Shown here one piece after another: positions 1 to 14,000 of a stretch of 64,000 nt of DNA. Under the pieces are notes generated by a model that saw nothing but the letters and a program-made list of their open reading frames with translations, ran no database searches and had not been told where the DNA came from. The translations under genes and the position numbers were made by a program. Source of the stretch: Notamacropus eugenii (Eukaryota; Chordata; Mammalia; Diprotodontia; Macropodidae). Each line of letters starts with the position of its first letter. The first letter of the stretch is position 1. The stretch covers positions 34,490,817-34,554,816 of the forward strand of contig NC_092875.1 of assembly GCF_028372415.1 (NCBI RefSeq), written 5' to 3'.

Positions 1-369
1 GATGTCCCCTAAAATCACTCAGCCACGGCTGATGAGAGGGATCCAGAGCTGAGTCTGGGGTCTGAGGGTCCAGGTGTGCTCACACACACATATTGATCTG
101 TGTAGACATGCTGTCTGGTGACCAACTCTGGCATCAAGGGACGTCTGGCTCTTGGAGAGCCTAGTAAACAGGTCAGATGACTTCCTGTTAGGCTAGACTT
201 GGGACAAGCCAGTGGCATTTGCCCATGCAAAGGTTCCAGGAAGGACCCTGGCTACTCAGTGGGGCTCCTTTATTGGATCAATGTCATCAAAAATCAAAGA
301 GCTTCATGATGGGAAAAGGCTGTTTAACAATGGCCGGGATGGAGGCATCCTTAGAACAGAGAAGGCCTT

Positions 370-760
370 CAGAGACTGTCGAGTCCAGCCCCCTCATTGT
401 ACAGCCGAGGAAATGGAGGTTCAGGGAGGCTAAGATTGATAACCGTACGATGGTGGTGGTGGTGATGACGATAACAGTAGTGTGATGGAATCATAGTGTC
501 ACCAACTAGTCCAGTCATCCTACTTTACAGAGGAGGGTCTAAGGAGGACAGATGGGACCATGTCAGATTACAGCTCAGCTCTAGAGCTGGAAGAGACCAA
601 AAGGTCTCCTCCAATCCCCTCATTCAAGGGATAGGGACCCTCAGGCCACGGAGGTAGAGTAAGTTTTCCCAGGTTACATGACACTGGAGCAGAATGCAAA
701 GTCCAAGAGAGGGCACTTCGAAAACATCTAGAGGGAATCAGGGGTACATCTGACTGTCTC
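370..760 (-). repeat. MIR-like SINE remnants, antisense
   Basis: Two diverged antisense pieces: CCCCCTCATTGTACAGCCGA...GGAAATGGAGG at about 380-445, and GAGCTGGAAGAGACC...CCTCATTCAAGGG...CCCAGGTTACATGACAC at about 575-690. They resemble the reversed MIR/CORE-SINE consensus. Confidence 0.5.
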
Positions 761-859
761 CCTCTCTCCTCTGGAGGGATTCAGCAGTCATTTTATTGAA
801 TTATATGCATTTTACACTGACTATAGAGAATCAAGAAAAAAGGGAAACGATGAAAAGAA

Positions 860-1095
860 TATAAAGACCTAGTTTTTGGCAAATCTTAGTACCGTCAGCT
901 ATGAGCTCCCATTCATTTTAATTCTTCCATGCAACATGACTAAGGTGAAAATGTATTTAGTAAGAATGTATGCTTGGACTCATATAAGAATGCATGTTGT
1001 CTCAGGGAAGAAGGGTGGAGGGAGGGAGAGAAAATCTAAGAGTTATGGAAGGGATTGTAGAAAACTGAAAACAAATTAATTAATAAAAAAAAAAC
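860..1095 (+). mobile_element. 5'-truncated L1 3' end
   Basis: It has the L1 3' UTR order seen elsewhere in this window: TGCAACATGACTAAGGTG, AAATGTATTTAGTAAG, GCATGTTGTCTCAGGGAAG, a GGAGGGAGGGAGAGA run and an A-rich tail AATTAATTAATAAAAAA. It is antisense to ACAD10. Confidence 0.7.
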
Positions 1096-1099
1096 CTCT

Positions 1100-2605
1100 C
1101 TGAGGATCAGTTTCTTCATGTGTAAAATAGTGATAATTAGACCCATGTGGCCTCCTTCACACAGTTATTGGAAAAGAATAAGGTCAAAGAGGTAAAAGTG
1201 TCATAGACTCTCAGGTGTCCAACATAGATAAATCATTTCTGCCCAGAAGGAAGGGAGAGGATATTGCAGGGAACTTTTATTGTTAAGGAATCTGATTATC
1301 TGGTGGACTTATCAGTAATTTATTAATTTTCATGTCTGCCTTCCACTTAGAATGTTCTGGCAAAAGTCTCACTGCCCTGAATGTTTGCACTGGCCTCCTG
1401 CCTGCCAGGTCCTCCCCAAATGATGTAACAAGCTCAGGTGCCTAAAAGGCCCCAGAGCCACATAGTTCTATCTCTTCTACAATATTGTGTCTTTCTGTAG
1501 ACCTACCCTTCCTGCCCAATAACAAGTTCTGACTCACCTTCTGAGAGGGGATGAGGCCCGGTTTCCATCTCTCCTTCCTCCCACAACCCAGTCTAAGCCT
1601 GACGCTCTCCATGGCCCCTTGCAGCCAGCTTCTCTCCTGATACTGTAGCAATCATCTCCTCAGCAAACCCAGGATTCTCTCCTCCTCTGCCCAGTCCAAC
1701 ACAGACCCTTCGCTAGCCTCTGACTCTCCTGACCAGCACTGGTCCTGGCTACGAGCTCCTCCCTTGGTTTCAGAGACATCCTGTTCTCCTCCTGCCTCTT
1801 CTGCTGCTCCCTTTCAGTCTCCATGGGCTTCTTATCCTATTCCTAGACCCTTAAGGCAGGAGTCCCAATGTCCTCAGCCATTTTTCCCCAAGACTTCAAC
1901 TGTCCTCCCTACACAGATGATGGCAAAGTTGCCTACAGAACACCTCCATCTGGATTTCCCACTGGTATCCCAAACTCGACATTTCCAAGCCTGAGTTTCT
2001 TATCTTTTCTCCCCCCCGCCCAGGGTCATTGTGAGGACCAGATGAGACAACATGTGTAAGTACTCTGCAAACACCACAACCCTGTCAGCTAAATGCTGGT
2101 ACTGTCTCCAGGTTCCAGATGAGGAAACTGAGGCTGGGATTAAGTAACTGGCCCAGGATCAAAGCAGAGGATATTATCCACAGACACTGCACAGAAATAT
2201 GTACATGCATGTGAACATGCTGGGGAAATGAATGCAAACACGGACACGTACACCAACCAATGTGGCAACAAGTCTAATTTTTCAGAGGGAGGAAACTGAC
2301 TTTTCCATTAGGCTGAAGCTAAGGCAACAAACTCTCAGCATCATTTCCTTTTCTCCCCACTATGCACATCTCATGCTTCCTTAGGAGGAAAGAGCCTGTT
2401 TTTCGAGTTGGGCTAGTGCATCAATTCTCTCAGAAATCCTGGCCCAGCCTGTTTCCCCCAGATGTCTAGGGGCTCTTCTAAGGGCACAGGGCCTGTCCCT
2501 GGATGGCCTGGCCAGCCTTCAGGTTTGAGGGACTGCCCTGAGATCTCTGCTAGTTCTACTGCTTCACACCCTCAGGGCAACTTTGTAGCTCTGCGGTCTG
2601 CTTAC
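1100..2605. other. ACAD10 intron 12 with MIR-like pieces, no exon found
   Basis: MIR-like plus-strand sequence lies at about 2020-2160 (GGGTCATTGTGAGGACCAGATGAG, then the reversed-looking GATGAGGAAACTGAGGC). The rest is unrecognised. I looked on the minus strand for the next ACAD10 exon, which starts the linker to the dehydrogenase domain, and did not find it. Confidence 0.5.
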
Positions 2606-2779
2606 CTTTGAGAGAACGTTTGTACACCCCTTGTAAGATGGCAGCTATTCGGAAGAAGGAGAAGGCCATGTAGAAATTCCAGTTTTCAGCTGCAGGGATC
2701 TCCATTTGATGGCAATACATTTTGAAATACTCCTCAGCAGTAGGGATTCCTAGCTGAGTAATATCCAGATCACTCAAAC
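2606..2779 (-). CDS. ACAD10: ACAD10 exon 12: end of kinase domain
   Basis: 174 nt, phase 1 in and out, acceptor TTTCTCAG and donor GTAAGCAG. It encodes [20 protein letters not shown], then [20 protein letters not shown] and VYKRSLKG. This is the C-terminal helical part of the APH domain. It is the last ACAD10 exon I can identify; the next would lie left of position 1. Confidence 0.95.
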
Positions 2780-5700
2780 CTGAGAAACAAGAAAGAAACA
2801 GTTTGTTACTCGACAGCCAATGTCATCACTCTCCCTTGAGATCCCTGTGAGGCGTCATGGAATTGTGGAGAGAAGTCAGGCAGACCTCAGTTCACAGCCT
2901 ACCTATATACTGCCTTCATCAAGTCTCTTAACCTCTCTCTGCCTCAGCTTCCTCAGCTGTAAAATGAGAGGGTTGGACTTGATGGTTTCCAAGGTCTTTT
3001 CCAGATCTAAATCTAGCCTCCCCTGATCCCATGATTCTCAGGTTTACTCATTGGAAATCTGCTTTGAAGTTCACTGGAGGAATTCACACATTATTCCAGT
3101 GGCCCCTCCTCCCTGAGGGAACTGGAGTCAAGCAGGAACTACTGTTCCACATTGGCTCCTACAGGTTCAACTAAATGAAAGTGGGCTGGGAAGGCCCAGT
3201 TTCTGAGTTCCCATCTACCTTGTGGTCAGTATTCAAGCGACAGGAAGATATGACCTCAGAAGAATCTTTTGCCTTGTCTATTTGTGAGAAACCTTGTTAA
3301 AATGGGGATTTCTAAAAGTGAGGGGAGGAAAATTTGTTACAAATGAATCAATTGGTCAGTCAATCCACGTTTATTAAGTGGTTACCATGTGCCAGGCACT
3401 GTGCTAAGTGTTATAGCTACAAAGGCAGAAGCAGAACAGTCCTTGCCCACCAGGAGCTTCTAGTCAGTCTACTGGGGACACAAATGGAAATTTCCACTCT
3501 CTTCCCCTAGGACTATAGATGGCTGAAAAGATATCTGGATATTTTAATTTATTATTATACTCACTATCTGGACATTAAATTAAAAGTGTGGAATTTTGTG
3601 TATTCCACACTTGCCCAACCAATGCCCCCCTCTTCCTTCCCAGTTGTGTTAAGTTGTTTTCCCACAGCCCTTCCTGCCAAAGCACTGTTCATTCCCCATC
3701 TCCTCCCAGAACCGAACCCCAGTGAGGCGCCTCCCTTCCCATGGCTATCTGTGGGGGAGGGTGGGCATTTTGATCCTCCTCCACAACAGCTCATACCTTT
3801 TATGATAGGGAAATCAGATGGCAAATAATGAGCCAGGCAATTGTAGGCAACATCGGAGAGAGGATCTCCTAATGTAGATAGCTCCCAGTCGAGGACAGCG
3901 AGCACCTCAGCCTTTTCTGGATCAAAGATCAGGTTGTCTAGCCTAAAGAAGCAACAGAAAGATTGAAGAAAAACATGAACACGACAAATATGTGGGAAGC
4001 ACCGGCCATGCACCAGGCCAATATTCCATGGGCTGCCCTATCTCAGACATTTCCAATAAACTATAAGGATTCTCAGGATTTTTAGAGCCAGAAGGGCCAG
4101 CTCTAAATTATTTGGATTATTTAAATTATTTACAAATTCTTTAGTTCAACTACTTCACTTTACAGATGGGTAAGTTCAGGTTCACAGAGGAGACAGCTTG
4201 TCCTGGATCTACTGAGTGAGTGGTAAGGTCATGTTCTAGCCTAGAGCTGTGAGAAACCATGGATATCATCTCCATTAAACCCACATCTTCATTTAGTGCC
4301 TGAAGCTCTGATGACCAGTCCACTGTTTTTCCTACTCAATTATGTTTAGAAACTACTACTAGAAGGCAGCACAGTACCATGGAAAAAGCATTGGCTCTAG
4401 AGTCCAGCCTCAATCCTGCTACCTGAATGACCTTGGGTAAGTCATTGAATCTCCCTGGGCATCAGCTTCCTCATTTGTAAGAGGAGGGGGTTGGACTGAT
4501 GGCTTCTGAGATCCCCTTCAGCTCAAGGCCTATGATCCTATGGCCTATGAAATGGCTACATCACTCCAGCCAATGAAATGAGCGGGCAAGGGGGCTGAAG
4601 GCTGTGGATTTTTGTGGAAGTTTTGAGTTTAATAATATGTATTGGATCTCTGTATTGTCAAATGATGGAGAGGTGAGTCTTGTCCAGACCAGCAGTTATG
4701 GGAAAATGAAGGCCATGGTATCATCAATTTCAGTCTTGATGCCCTGGTGAGTTTCAGACCCACTATAATGACAGTCTCCTAGTCTAGAGGCTTTGGGGTA
4801 AAGAGTAAATGAAAGAAGAAATTCAACCCCAGATGCCACACATGAGGACCAGACAAACCAAGCCCAGGATAAAAAATAAATATCTTTGTTTTTCCAGTCA
4901 GAGTCAACAGAGGATATCATTGAGGGCCCAATGCGCCAGCAGAGGACAATGGCACCCATATGCCCACTGCAGCCAAACCTTGACTGCTCCAAGAAAGTTG
5001 AGCCTACGAGCCTTAGAAGAAATTATTCCAGGAGGCCATGGGCCAAAACCCTCACAATAAGGATGGAGGGAGGGAATCGTACTTGATAAAGTAGGGAAGA
5101 GAAGACTGATTTCAAATGCATGCAAATTCTATCTTCAAAATACTATTTTTTTAAAAAAAACTTGCTCAACAAAATGCTTTTTCTCCATTCTCTAGGGCAG
5201 AGAAGGGTTAAAATAATTAGAAAGATTCTAGTTTGGCCTGGGTACAGATCACTCTGGCTTCCTAAGTGCTTATGTGAATGGAAAAACATTACAAATAATC
5301 AAAAATGTAATTAGTCGGTTCCAAAGCAAGACAGGTTCAAGCCAGAAGCACAGGTTGGATGCCAGGCCCTCCTGGCTCTGCTAGCAACTGACCACACATC
5401 AAAGGCCTGAGCAAGTCACTTTGGCTCTATATGGTTGGTTTCAATACTGCAAAAGGAGAACCTGGTCAATCACTAGCTGACCTTTGGGTCAAGTCTGGAG
5501 GTCTTCCCCTTCCTGCTTGGAGAGACTGACAGGGGGCTGTAACTGATCGAGAAAGCGTAACACCTTCTAACTACAAATCCAATCCAATCCACCAGTGAAA
5601 TCTGCCCCAGGGCACACAAACAGCCTTCAGCTAATCATGAAGCCTTCTCACTTTAAAATCTCTCCTGTTTTGTCATTGGTTTCTACCTGAAATCTCCATG

Positions 5701-8700
5701 CACCACTGTTGTCTTCTGTGCCTTGGGCAGGTGCTGTGGGAGCCATTCAATGAGCTGCTCCATGGCTGGGATCGTGCTGGTTTCTGTGGCTCGGTATTGC
5801 TTGGTCCAGGTTTGAACCTGGCGTTGAATATAGTCCCCTAAAACAAAGAAGTTTAGCATACAGGTGGGCTACACCAAAGACTTCAAAAGTCTTGAAAATT
5901 AATCCATGAAGGAGCTTGTAAATCTTATTTGAGAATGATCAGATGGACATAAATGAAGTTTTTCATCCAATCCCCCAGAAGATGGATCGATTACCTGGTA
6001 AAGACAACAAAAGCCTAAATGATGCCACCATCTTCCATTTACACACTTGTTTTGTACCTTTTCAAAGCATTTTTACGCATTTTATCTCATTTAATTCTCA
6101 TGGTATTTCTAGAATCATAAAATGATAAAATTCTAGGTCTGGGAAGTCAATTACTCCAGTCCCCTTGTTTTCCCCTATTGACGAGGAAAATAACTTCAAG
6201 GTCTTCTGTGATGGGGATGCCTCAGGGTGTTCCCAATCAGGCCAGAAAACCTGGTTCTGATGTCCAGTGAGGAATCAAACACATCAAGTGGGACTGAGGA
6301 ACAGGGGAATTCCCTGACTCTACATTTCCTTCCCCCTCCAACTCTTCATAACCAAAGGAGTGAGGTCTTCAAGCAATCTGGACAATCATTTGTTTCAGAT
6401 ACTGTGGAGGAGATTCTTGGTCAGGGATAAATTGGACTCTAGAGCTACTGAGATTCCACCTCTGAAATTCTGCGACTACATGAGCTTCGTGAACAGAGTA
6501 GGAAAGAAATGTTTGAGCTGAGCTGACAACTGACTGGTCCTGGTCTGTCCTCCAGAGTTGTAAGAACAATTATGGTCTCTTGGAACTCTTCAATGTACCA
6601 GTCAATCTCTGCTGGGAGGACCAGGCCAGCCTCTGACTCTATGGCTGACCTGCTGTCTCTGCCCTATACAAACGCTTTCTGTGACGAGACTTGGGACTAA
6701 CTGTCCAACTCCACCCCTGCCCAGCTGAAAATTTAATTAATGTCAAGACCAGCCCTCTTCCCAGACCCAGGCCTACCCTGATTCATGGCTCTGTCTGCCA
6801 CCTGCTTCAACCACAGCTCTCAGAAGCAGGTTTCTAGGCTGGAGCTCTGACATAATTAGACAAAATTCTCAGAAAGAAGTGAGAATGTCCAATTCAACTT
6901 GTTTGTTAAAAATGAAATATCAGTCAACTTTTTTATGCTCATCAATTTTAAAAAGTGCCTCTAGGAATGGCTGTGAGTCAGTAGAAATCATTTCTCTACA
7001 CTCCTATTATGGGGCTTGATGCCCAGACTTCACTGGGGCTTCTGAAACGATGAAGGTGAATGAATTCAGGACATTCAGTTACCATCACCCAAAAGAGACT
7101 GAACCATTAATCCCAGTTATATAATATCTCCCATTAACCTTTTGTTTTGGACTTTTTCCAAAACATTTTCACACAGTTTATCTCATTTAACTCTCATGAT
7201 GTTCCTAGAACCATAAAATGATAACGTTCTGGAGCTGGGAGATCAACCACTCCAGCCTCCTCATCGTACCTTATCGATGAAGAAAATGAGAGCAAGAGAC
7301 GGGCAGTGATTTGCCCAAGGTCACCTAGCCAGCTAGTGACTGTGCCGGGGTCCCTTGACTGCTGGCCATGGACTGATGAACTTCTGAGAAACAAGGCAGA
7401 TAGCACTAGTGATGTCTTACACAGGAGGACACTTAGCCATAGAGAAGTAGCTTTCCCAAGGTCCAACAGTGTTGATGGATTCCATGGCTTGTGTGTTTTT
7501 CACTACCTCCCACACTAAGGCAATGGAAACAAGAAGAGATCCATAGTCAGGAAGCCAGCTCTAACCTAATAGGATTGGGCTCACTAACCTTGGGGGCCTC
7601 TTGGGGATCCGATCTGTTGGGATCATTTCCCCTCATATCTGGTCTAGGTCTCCAATGATGTGGGTGAAAGGATCCCTGGTTTCTGTGCAGATGCTCAAAG
7701 TAACAAAGCACACCTGATACAGGACAGCCTAGGTTTCCCTCATAAAGGGTCTGCAGTAGTCCATGAACAGTTCATTCATCTCCCTTTACCAGAGGGCGCT
7801 GCCTACACCCCAAAACAATGGACCAAATCTGACAGCATTTTTCCTATTTTTGAGAGGTAGCAAGCCTAGGGTTCGAGTCAGAAAAGCCTGGGTCCAAAGC
7901 CCATCCCTAATACTCACTTGCTGTGTGCCCCTGCACAAATGAGCTTCAGGAGACAAAATCAAAGACCCTTCCCCTCCCCTAATCTTCTTTGGCCTTCACT
8001 GTTGAAGATGTAAAAGAAAACGAGAGAATGGGAAGTTTTATAATGTGTATGTGTATGAAGAGAATAAGAAGAGGAGTGATATAAAAGTGTTCCAGGGTGA
8101 AAAGAGCAACTAATGGGAACTCAACCTGAGAAGGGCAATCCCAAAGAATCCCAGAATCTCCAGGTGGAGGTTCTGCGGCCCAACCCGCACTGGAGCAAGA
8201 ATCCCCACTGCACCGTCCTCAACAAAGGTTCATCGAGGTTCTGCTTGAATACCACCAGTGACAGAGAGCTCACCACCTCTTGAGGCAGCCTCCCCCACCT
8301 TGGGACCTTGTGCATTATTCAGAAGTTTTTCCTGACATCAAGTCAAAAACTGCCCCTATGCACCCAAACCCAGGGCTTCCCAGTTCTTTCTCTTGGAACT
8401 AAGAAGAACAGGTCCACACCTCTTTTGGATGATGGCCCTCTACATATATTCCCCCCCTAAATCTTCTCTTCTTTAGCCTAAATACCCCTGATGTCTTTAG
8501 CAGAGTCTTATGTGGCTAATTTCATAGCCCTTCCCCAACCCGGCCATCGTCATCACTGTCATCACCATCCTCTGGATCCTCTGCATCATCATTGTGCCCC
8601 CAATATGGCATCCAGAACTGGACCCAATATCCCAGAGGTGTCTGAATAGGGCTCAGGTCAGACAGACAGCAAGCCTAACACTTCCCTCGTTCAGGACACT

Positions 8701-11016
8701 GTGGTTTTCTTAATGCAAACTAGGACACCATCAGCTTTTCAGTACACAGGAGGCACCTTTAAAATAGGGCTGAGAAGTAAAATTTGGTCACTCCACAAAT
8801 ATAAAAAAATTCGCTAGCAACAGCATTCACAAACAAAGGGACTCTAACTGCTTCCTTACCATGCTTCCCATAGTCTTCCAGGCCTGCTGCCTTGATGTCC
8901 ACGCTATGAAGCTGACACAGCACTTGGTTCATGGCGGAGTAGATGGCCTTCCTCTGGCTGGGCTCCATGCCTGGAAGTGAGACATCCTTGTAGATCTGCC
9001 CAGGGCAGTACTCCATCAAGTAGAATGGCGTGCCAATGATGCTGCAGGCACACAGACAAGACTCTTAGATGATCACTCTTGTTTTCTTATGTTCACAAAT
9101 GATCTCAATGTTAACAAAAGGGTCAGACCCACACATGGCTGGACATTCTTTCCCCTTCTGTGGGACACAAGACTATAGCAGCAGAGGTTTTCTCTCAAGC
9201 CTACCCTTTGTCCACATGAAGAAACCATCAAACAAGTTTCAAAGGTGATGGTCTGTGGCATGAATTACACTGCCCTTCCTCTGCACCCTCATGACAAGTC
9301 CCTAAGCTATCAGTGGGTCGCTTACCACAGAGCACTCTCAGATTATCTGCAAGGGAGCTTTAACCCTGTCCAGTTAATTATTAGAAAGAGTCACATGGAA
9401 AATTGCCTCAGAAACAGTAATAAACACTAAACTTAATTAATTAAACTTAGGAAAAGACAATTGCCCATGCAAGTTGTTTTCTACTCATGGAAAATAAAAC
9501 ATTTCCCTCCTATCTTGTTATACAATTCAAACATTTTTGAGTTCCTGAGAAGATGGCTACATGGCCTCCATTTCTCCTTTTTCATCTAAGTTTTCCTTAT
9601 CCTTAACTTAGCAAACTGCATGGGTGGGCCATCTTAGGGCCCTGCACCATCCCAGAAGCCTTGCTCTGAGTGGAAAAAAATCCCCAAATTACCTTGAATC
9701 CCCACAAAGGTCAAGAACTTTGGGGACAGGAACTCCAGCAGCACTGAGGGCTTTTATTATCCTATGGACACAAAAGAGGCAGGGTCACTGGTCCATCAGA
9801 GGGAGGCAAGTCCCAACTGAGCTGAGAATGTATGTTCTTAAAATTTGTCATTAACTTAACCAAGCACACATCCACAAAAAAGACAATCATATAACCACGC
9901 CAAAGAAGAAAAATGTCAGCTACGAATCCTTTAATGTGTGCCGTACACACATGCTTAACATGGCAGAATCAAAGGCACAACCAACGTATGTGTTCAGTGG
10001 CCACTTTTGAATACATCTGCATCTCTATGTCTCTGTCTCTCCCTCTCTCCCTTTATACCACTCTCTTTTTGTTTCCTTTTTCTCACTGTCTCCTCCTTTG
10101 CTTCTCTCTCTCTCTCACTTTTGTGTCTTTCTCCCTCTCTCCTCTTTCCTTCTTTTCCCCTTCCTTCTCACTTTCTCTCCTTTCTCCTCCTTCTCCTTTC
10201 ATTCTTTTTCTCTCTTTCCCCTCTCTTTTCCTCTCTCCTCTCTCATTCTCTTTTTCTGTCTTTCTCCCTCTCTCTTCCCTACACCCCATATTTTTGTGTG
10301 TTTCACACACACTGTTTGTCCTTTGTATCCGAAGAGGAACCTGACATGAGGAAGGTGACGCCATGACATGCAAGTGAATTGGATTTAAGTGAGGAAGCCA
10401 TATGGGACCAGTGGCCAGATATAGATCAGGTCATTATACTCAATGCTGAAATGGATCTGCCTTCTCCCAGATGAGAGTATTCCCTCCAATCCACCCAGGT
10501 CTGCTCATCCAGAGTGATGCTTGCCTGGGTTGTCCCCTAAGTTTGTCATAGGTTCACTTCACATTCTGGGGGTTTTTCCTGTGTTCTCCTAACACCCTGA
10601 GGACACCAGAGGAGCACAAGGGCTGTCCATTGGTCATCCCTCACTCTCATCATACAGCCAGTCTATCTTGTCTTCTGACTATATATATGACTGTTTCTTT
10701 TTCCTAATCCCTTATATATAATGTTGTACACTATTGCTGGGGCAGCTAGGTTGTGCAGTGGATAGAGCACCAGGCCTGGAGTGAGGAAGACCCGAGTTCA
10801 AATTTGAACTCATACACTTCGTAGCTATGTGACCCTGAGCAAGTCACTTAGCTCTGGTTACCTCAGTTTTCTCATCTGTCAGATGAGCTGGGGAAGGAAA
10901 TGGCCAACCACTCCAATTGAGTCATGAAGAGTCAGATATGACTGAAATGACAAAACTAAAATGTGGTGCAGCCTACTTGATATATATGTATGTCTGTATA
11001 CAAACCTATATGTATA

Positions 11017-11086
<70 letters not shown>

Positions 11087-14000
11087 TACATACACGTAGA
11101 GTTAAACTCTATGTCCTACTCTGATGCTCCATCATAGCAATGAGCTAGCTGTCCCCACGAGCTCAAAGGCCACATTGGTGGAGGGCATGCTGAGGCAGCT
11201 CTTAGCAAGATGTTTGGGGACAGGGCCTGTGCAGATGACCTTTATGTCCAAGGCCCAGAATCAACAGGTTCAAACAGGTTGACTGTAGAAAATGAATGTT
11301 TCAGCCCCAGAAATGTTTGAAGATCATCCTCCAGGTTACTGAGGGCTGTTGTAGGGAGAGGAGTCCTACAGATCACTGAAATACTGACATACAGGCTACC
11401 CTGCTTCTGCTGAGCATGTTCTGAATCTCTCCACAGAAGTCTTTCCACACACACTCCACACATCACTTCTTATTTCTATAACATCCTAGTGTATTACTAC
11501 ACCATAAGTTACTCAGCCTTTCTCTAACCATTGGACTTGTAAGGTGTTCCTAATTACCTCCTATTACAACTAAAGGATTTATGGACATTTCTCTACCAAG
11601 TGGTTTGTTTTTCCTTTTTAAGAAGCCTTTGGAGCACTGTCCTAGCTGGGTCCCTGGGTCAAGAGGCACATTTAGTTTGGGGGCTATTATCATTATACTG
11701 CTCTCCAAGAAGTCTGCCCCGTCTATGATCTCACCACAGATGTACGGTTGTACTTGCTTCCTTACATCTCTTCCAATATTGAATTTGATCATTTTCCCCT
11801 ACTTTTGTTAACACAATGAATGTAACATGGCACCTTGTCAGGCATCAGGACACGGTGGATGGAAAACTAGCCTTGGAGACAGGAATAATAATAGCTGTAG
11901 TAATGATAATAGCTAGTTTTTATGCAGCACTTTAAGGTTTGCAAAACCCTCTACAAAAATTAGCTCATTTTTTCCTCACAACAACCTGGGAGGCAGGCGC
12001 TGTTAGGATCCCTATCTTACAGGTGAGGAGATTGAGGCAGTGGGACAGTGACTTGCCCAGGGTCACATAGCTAGACAGTGTCTAAGGCTGGACTTCAGCT
12101 CAAGTCTCTAAGACTCTCAGCACAGCGTTCTGTGCACTCTGTGTCCCCTCTCCACCACCCAGTGGCCCCATTCTAGCTGCATAGCCATGACCAAGTTACT
12201 TTCCAATCAGTCAAAAGCATAGAGACTGATAAGTTGCTGATCTGGGTCACTAGAAGAAATTTTCACACCAGGAATCCCCCATACCAGAAAAATCAAAGCT
12301 ACTAGTACTAAGGTCTTCTTGATGAGCATCTTTTTGGGATGATCCTTAGGAAGTATGGGTACTATTTCTCTTTTACCCAGGAACCCTGAGGGTCTTCTCC
12401 TCCCAGTTCGATTTATTTTTTATTTTTTCTTTTCTTAAAAGGGGCCATCCCTTGAGTAACTACTCAAAAAGGCCTATTCATTGAATGGGTGTATCTCACT
12501 CAAAGTAAGAGCCTGATAAGACCTTAGCCTAAAATGGCCAAGGTCCCACATTCCATCCTGGGCCATCTGCTGTCATCCTGATGAATACCAGTCCATTGGA
12601 CCCAGATGGTTCTGGAAGAGAAAGTGAGGCTAGTGACCTTGCACAGCCCTCCCTCACTCAAATCAAAGTCAACTGCAAGTCATGTCATCATCTTGATGTC
12701 ATGGTCCTCTTCAGAACAAAGGACAAACACAACAACAAATATGAACAAAAGATATTGTTCATAGAGACTGAAAACTTCTGAAATAAGCAGAGAGGCATCC
12801 ATTGCTCATGACTGGGCTGCACCAATATAATAAAAATGAACATGCTTCCTAAATTTACATACAGATTGAGTATTATACTGATCAAAATACCAAAAGATAC
12901 TTTATAGAGGTAGATTTTTTTAATTATTTACTTGGAGAAACAAAAAATCTAGACTCTTAAGAGGAATAATGAAAAAAAGTAAGAAATAGGGGGAATAGTC
13001 AGTCAACAGCATCCATTAAACCATTTGCATCTAAAGGTGCAAACCTTTAGAGAGAAAAGGAAGGCAAAAACCGAGTCCCTGGACATAGAGAACTCCCTTT
13101 CTAATGGAGGAGACAACAGGTAAATAACTAGGTTCCTACAAGATCTACACCAGTGCCTCTTAAACTGTGCATTATGACCCCATATAGGGGGTTGAGAGTG
13201 GAAAAAGTTTAAGAAGCCCTGATCTACAAAATGAAAATGGAAGGAAACCTCATAGGGAAGACCCTAACAGCTAGGAAGGGGTTTGAGTGATTAGAGACTG
13301 ACTGGAAGTTGTAAGCCTGAGGGATCAGGAGGATGGTCCCTCCTCAATAACAGGACCATTGAGATCAGTTTGAGGGATAGAGGTTAGAGGGAGATAATGA
13401 GAACCCCCAAGAAAGTCAAAGACAAGAGAAACGACCAACAAATACCAAAATATTCACAGCCGTACCTTTTGTAGAAACAAAGAACTGGAAGCAAAGTAAG
13501 TGTCCATCAATTAAGGTACAAAGGAAAAAACTGACTTGAATGGAATGGAGTATTAATATATAGTAAGAAATAATGAATATGAGAAATTCAGAGCATCTTG
13601 GGGAGATTTTTATGAACTTAAATGGATTAAAATAAGCAGAACCAATACAACACAATGAGCACAGATGCAATGACTTCTGTAATGGAAATGAAAAGCTCGT
13701 TTCAGGGAAATCTGAGTAACTAAAAAAGCCAGGGAGTTCCCAAAGAAGAGATAAGGCAAGGCATCCCCTCTGTTCCAGCACTCTGAGGACTATGACAAAG
13801 GAATGTCTTCTACTACCAGAAGCACTCACTGCAAGAGATGTTTTTGTTTAATTGTCTTGTTTTGTTGTATACTTTGGAGGGGGAAGAGGGATTTTATGTA
13901 AAGGCAAAAGACATCAGGAAAAACACTTCTTAAGGAAAACTCGAATGATGGAAGAGGGCAGAAATGTTCTTCCTTATATAGTTGAGACAAACAATTATCC

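Noticed and set aside
1-2605. Next ACAD10 exon (linker to the dehydrogenase domain)
   Set aside because: No minus-strand frame here resembles the expected continuation after SLKG. The 1442-1651 frame shows no similarity.
4696-5125. Overlapping short frames as a possible small gene or processed pseudogene
   Set aside because: No recognisable protein, no poly(A) signature and no target duplication seen. Left as unresolved intron.
10007-10373. Open frames on both strands in the pyrimidine tract (SLSLS / ERERK)
   Set aside because: Low-complexity translation of a C/T-rich repeat.
10738-10810. Possible tRNA gene from box A/box B-like sequence
   Set aside because: It is the head of a MAR1-type SINE with the SINE body and tail. 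The cloverleaf is not intact. The same applies at 55735 and 39895.
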